64,000 bases of DNA from Ascarosepion bandense (Eukaryota; Mollusca; Cephalopoda; Sepiida; Sepiidae), in the NCBI GenBank assembly GCA_037127315.1, contig JBBBDQ010001269.1, positions 2,235,001 to 2,299,000 of the forward strand, read 5' to 3'. Within the stretch, counting starts at the first letter, position 1. Each line of letters starts with the position of its first letter. The notes beneath the pieces were generated by a model, which worked only from the letters and a program-made list of their open reading frames with translations, ran no database searches and had not been told where the DNA came from. The translations under genes were made by a program, and so were the position numbers. Below are positions 62,055 through 64,000 of the stretch, in pieces.

Positions 62055-62690
62055 AGTCGCTGGGAATTATTCAGACAGGACGGAAAGTGCGCCATGGAGA
62101 TTCAAAGACGTATTGTCATGACTAGGACGCATTTCAGATGCTAATCAAAATAATGAGAGACAGGAAAGTCTCGTTTGAAAACAAAGCAAAAAGTGCCGGA
62201 TTCTTATTTGATATATGCCCTCCTGTCTGGAAGTGAATGTTGGACAGTTTAATCAAGGATGATGAAGGGGGTTGAGGCAGCAGATATGTGGTTTAAAAAA
62301 AGATGTTGGGGATATCATGGACGGAGCACGTGAGCAACAATGAAGTGTTGGATAGGATGCAAACGAGAAGAAAACACAAACTTAAAGTCAGGAAGAGAGA
62401 CAGATAAGTCTTCTGAGACACGTCATGCGGACGGAGGGATTGGAGAATTTAATACTCAAAGGACGTAGAGAGGAAAAAAGAGACAAGGTAAAGCATCGCG
62501 AGGCCTACTTGACAGGTCTGAGAAAATAGATGGCGTAGTGGGGTTTGAAAGTGATACCAAGAGAAAAAAACTAATGAGAGAAACAAGGGACAGAACCAGG
62601 TGGGGGTCTATGATCGCCTACGTCCTGAAGGGATACGGAACATAAAGAAGAAGAAGAAGAAGAAAAAGAAGAAGAACCCCTTTTTTGAGA
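62055..62690 (+). mobile_element. RTE-like LINE 3' fragment with GAA tail
   Basis: Broken frames give CSGSECWTV-like sequence, MWFKKRCWGYHGRST (a shifted WFYRRMLRISWTEH) and LRHVMRTEGLENLILKG. It ends CCTACGTCCTGAAGGGATAC, GGAACATA and (AAG)n at about 62646-62676. Heavily mutated compared with siblings. Confidence 0.75.
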
Positions 62691-62695
62691 TTTTG

Positions 62696-63983
62696 CAAGG
62701 AAACCAAAAAATGTTCTGTCAGTTTTTTGATTAGTCATTGAATGAAGTTAAAATATATACGAAATGCGTGTAGCAATTGTTTTCAAATAGAGACAGCCGG
62801 AAGTAGGAAAATCAAATGTTAAAAAACAAAAACAGGCGCATAGTGCCAGGCCATCAGTTATGAGCCAAACAGCTGTGAGAAGGATTGAAGTGTATAGAGA
62901 TCTAATTCGGGGCTGTTTGCTTTACGACTTCAAAATGTGCTTATCAGCAGCTGCATCAAGTTGCTGCATATGTCAAGCGTTTGGGGATAGTGCTGTGGAT
63001 GAACGTTTTCCAAAGCGTTACGATAATTCAAGTCGGAAGATTTGTCTCACCATAATGAGCCTCGCAGTGGATGATCACAGGTCTTGAATGACCGGGTCCT
63101 GAAGCTGGCCATTAAAGTGGACAGTATTCTAACCTGTGGTGAACTTGCAAGACTGTTCAACGCTTCCGATAAAACAGATAGACTTCGCCTGCACCGCCTA
63201 GGTAAGACATAAAAAAAGAGCAAGTGGGTTCCGCAAACGCTGTTGTAGGTGCACAAGGGACAACGAGGTCAGCCTGCGTATCACCGCTTTCTCGCCACCG
63301 TACCACATCCTTATTCAATCGAGTGCTTACCAGTCATGAAAAGTAGGTTCTGTACGAAATTCCCAAGCGTTCCAGACATTAGTTGTCTCCTCAGGATGCT
63401 GTCCCTCACACTGCAAGACCGTTCATGCACCCACGCAAGAATATGTTTTGTGTCTGGTGGACAGGTCGTCAAGTGGTTCATTATAAACTGCTACCAACGA
63501 GCCAACCGGTCACTGAAGACCTATACGCGCAGCAATTGAAACGTGTGCAACAGACATTGCGCCAGAAAGAGGCAGCACTCGCGAATCGCAAAGGTGTGCT
63601 TTTTCTCCATGACAACGCCAGGTCGCATGTCGCGCGAGTGGTCAGTGATACCATACAGCAACTTGCGTCAGGAGACTTTGTGCCATCCACCTTATTCACC
63701 TGAGCTTTCGCCATCCGATTACCGCCTCTTCCACATCCTGGATAATCATCTTCGTGGGTATACTTTACCAATGAAGCAGACTTGCGCAAAGCCCTCACTG
63801 ACTTCTTTGCGTCACCCCGACCCCCGAGTTCTAGCGAAAGGGCATTGAACGGCTCGAGACACGTTGGCAGAAGGTGCTGGATGCCGATGGCGATTACTTC
63901 GAAGGCTAAATATAAGTTACACATATTGTAAAGCGTTTTCTTTTTTTCCTTTAAAAAAGGACAGAACTTTTTTGGTTTACTTG
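62696..63983 (+). mobile_element. Full-length mariner element, inactive
   Basis: The left terminus CAAGGAAACCAAAAAATGTT and the right terminus (complement CAAGTAAACCAAAAAAGTTC, 63959-63983) form inverted repeats of about 25 bp. Total length 1,288 bp is typical of mariners. The transposase gene spans 62860-63909. Clear TA duplications are not preserved. Confidence 0.85.
62860..63909 (+). pseudogene. Mariner (DD34D) transposase, frameshifted
   Basis: 1,050 bp, the size of a 349-codon mariner transposase. N-terminus MSQTAVRRIEVYRDLIRGCL with QAFGDSAVDER (HTH region). Then, in other frames, LARLFNASDKTDRLRLHRLG-like sequence, LHDNARSHVARVVSDTIQQL (second catalytic Asp, about 63608), HPPYSPELSPSDYRLFHILD (third Asp, about 63710) and the end VLDADGDYFEG at TAA 63907-63909. 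The first catalytic Asp is lost: the LTSDEKW motif reads LTSHEK and then a stop at about 63340. At least three frameshifts. In active elements this enzyme cuts and pastes at TA. Confidence 0.88.
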
Positions 63984-64000
63984 TCTATTCGTATTTTAGC

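Overview
The window looks like repeat-dominated, AT-rich DNA from a mollusc, most likely a coleoid cephalopod such as an octopus. That assignment is inference. It rests on abundant tRNA-derived SINEs resembling those described from octopus, cut-up non-LTR retrotransposons, Penelope-like elements (PLEs), Tc1/mariner relics and MITEs, and very long (TA)n, (GT)n and (GAAA)n tracts. I found no convincing host exon, tRNA gene, rRNA gene, CRISPR array or viral gene. Every protein-coding signal I recognise belongs to a transposable element, and almost all are broken. This is probably intergenic or intronic sequence.

Layout. 1-8.4 kb: a LINE tail, a Helitron-like element, a solo LTR carrying a 244-bp tandem array (2572-3556, TSD CATAG), three hammerhead-bearing SINE copies, a PLE reverse transcriptase scrap and a second solo LTR (7930-8401, TSD TTAG). 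8.7-14.8 kb: two related Tc1-like elements, one interrupted by a Helitron; SINEs, LINE tails and a PLE terminal repeat. 15.2-16.6 kb: the longest reading frame (322 codons), the C-terminal half of an R2-like LINE lying between TAA repeats. 16.6-20 kb: composite LTR-like DNA, a MITE, a Tc1 transposase relic and an 865-bp polypurine tract. 20.7-25 kb: a near-perfect 38-bp-stem hairpin, two head-to-head LINE copies and a 71-bp satellite growing out of a MITE terminus. 25-34.5 kb: RTE-like LINE fragments, SINEs, a Helitron, an intact hammerhead SINE (30412-30838), a foldback MITE and a DUF4817-type transposase relic. 35.7-42.6 kb: a second polypurine tract, a LINE, a candidate LTR, a MITE, a Helitron, a Tigger-like MITE and another LINE C-terminus. 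43-47 kb is mostly featureless apart from a CCAAT/TATA pair. 47.4-51 kb: a PLE with inverted terminal repeats around a GIY-YIG frame, SINE dimers, an intact hammerhead SINE and a LINE. 52-64 kb: nested LINE fragments, SINE dimers, a solo LTR, a PLE terminal repeat with a second type of hammerhead, MITEs and two mariner relics, one full length.

How parts fit together. The most interesting set is the family with a tRNA-like B box and a 55-nt type-I hammerhead ribozyme at its 3' edge, abutting (TA)n. At least five copies are present, two with identical ribozymes 19 kb apart. PLE remnants in the same window carry their own hammerhead-like terminal repeats, so a PLE is a reasonable candidate for the mobilising machinery. 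That link is inference, not shown by the sequence.
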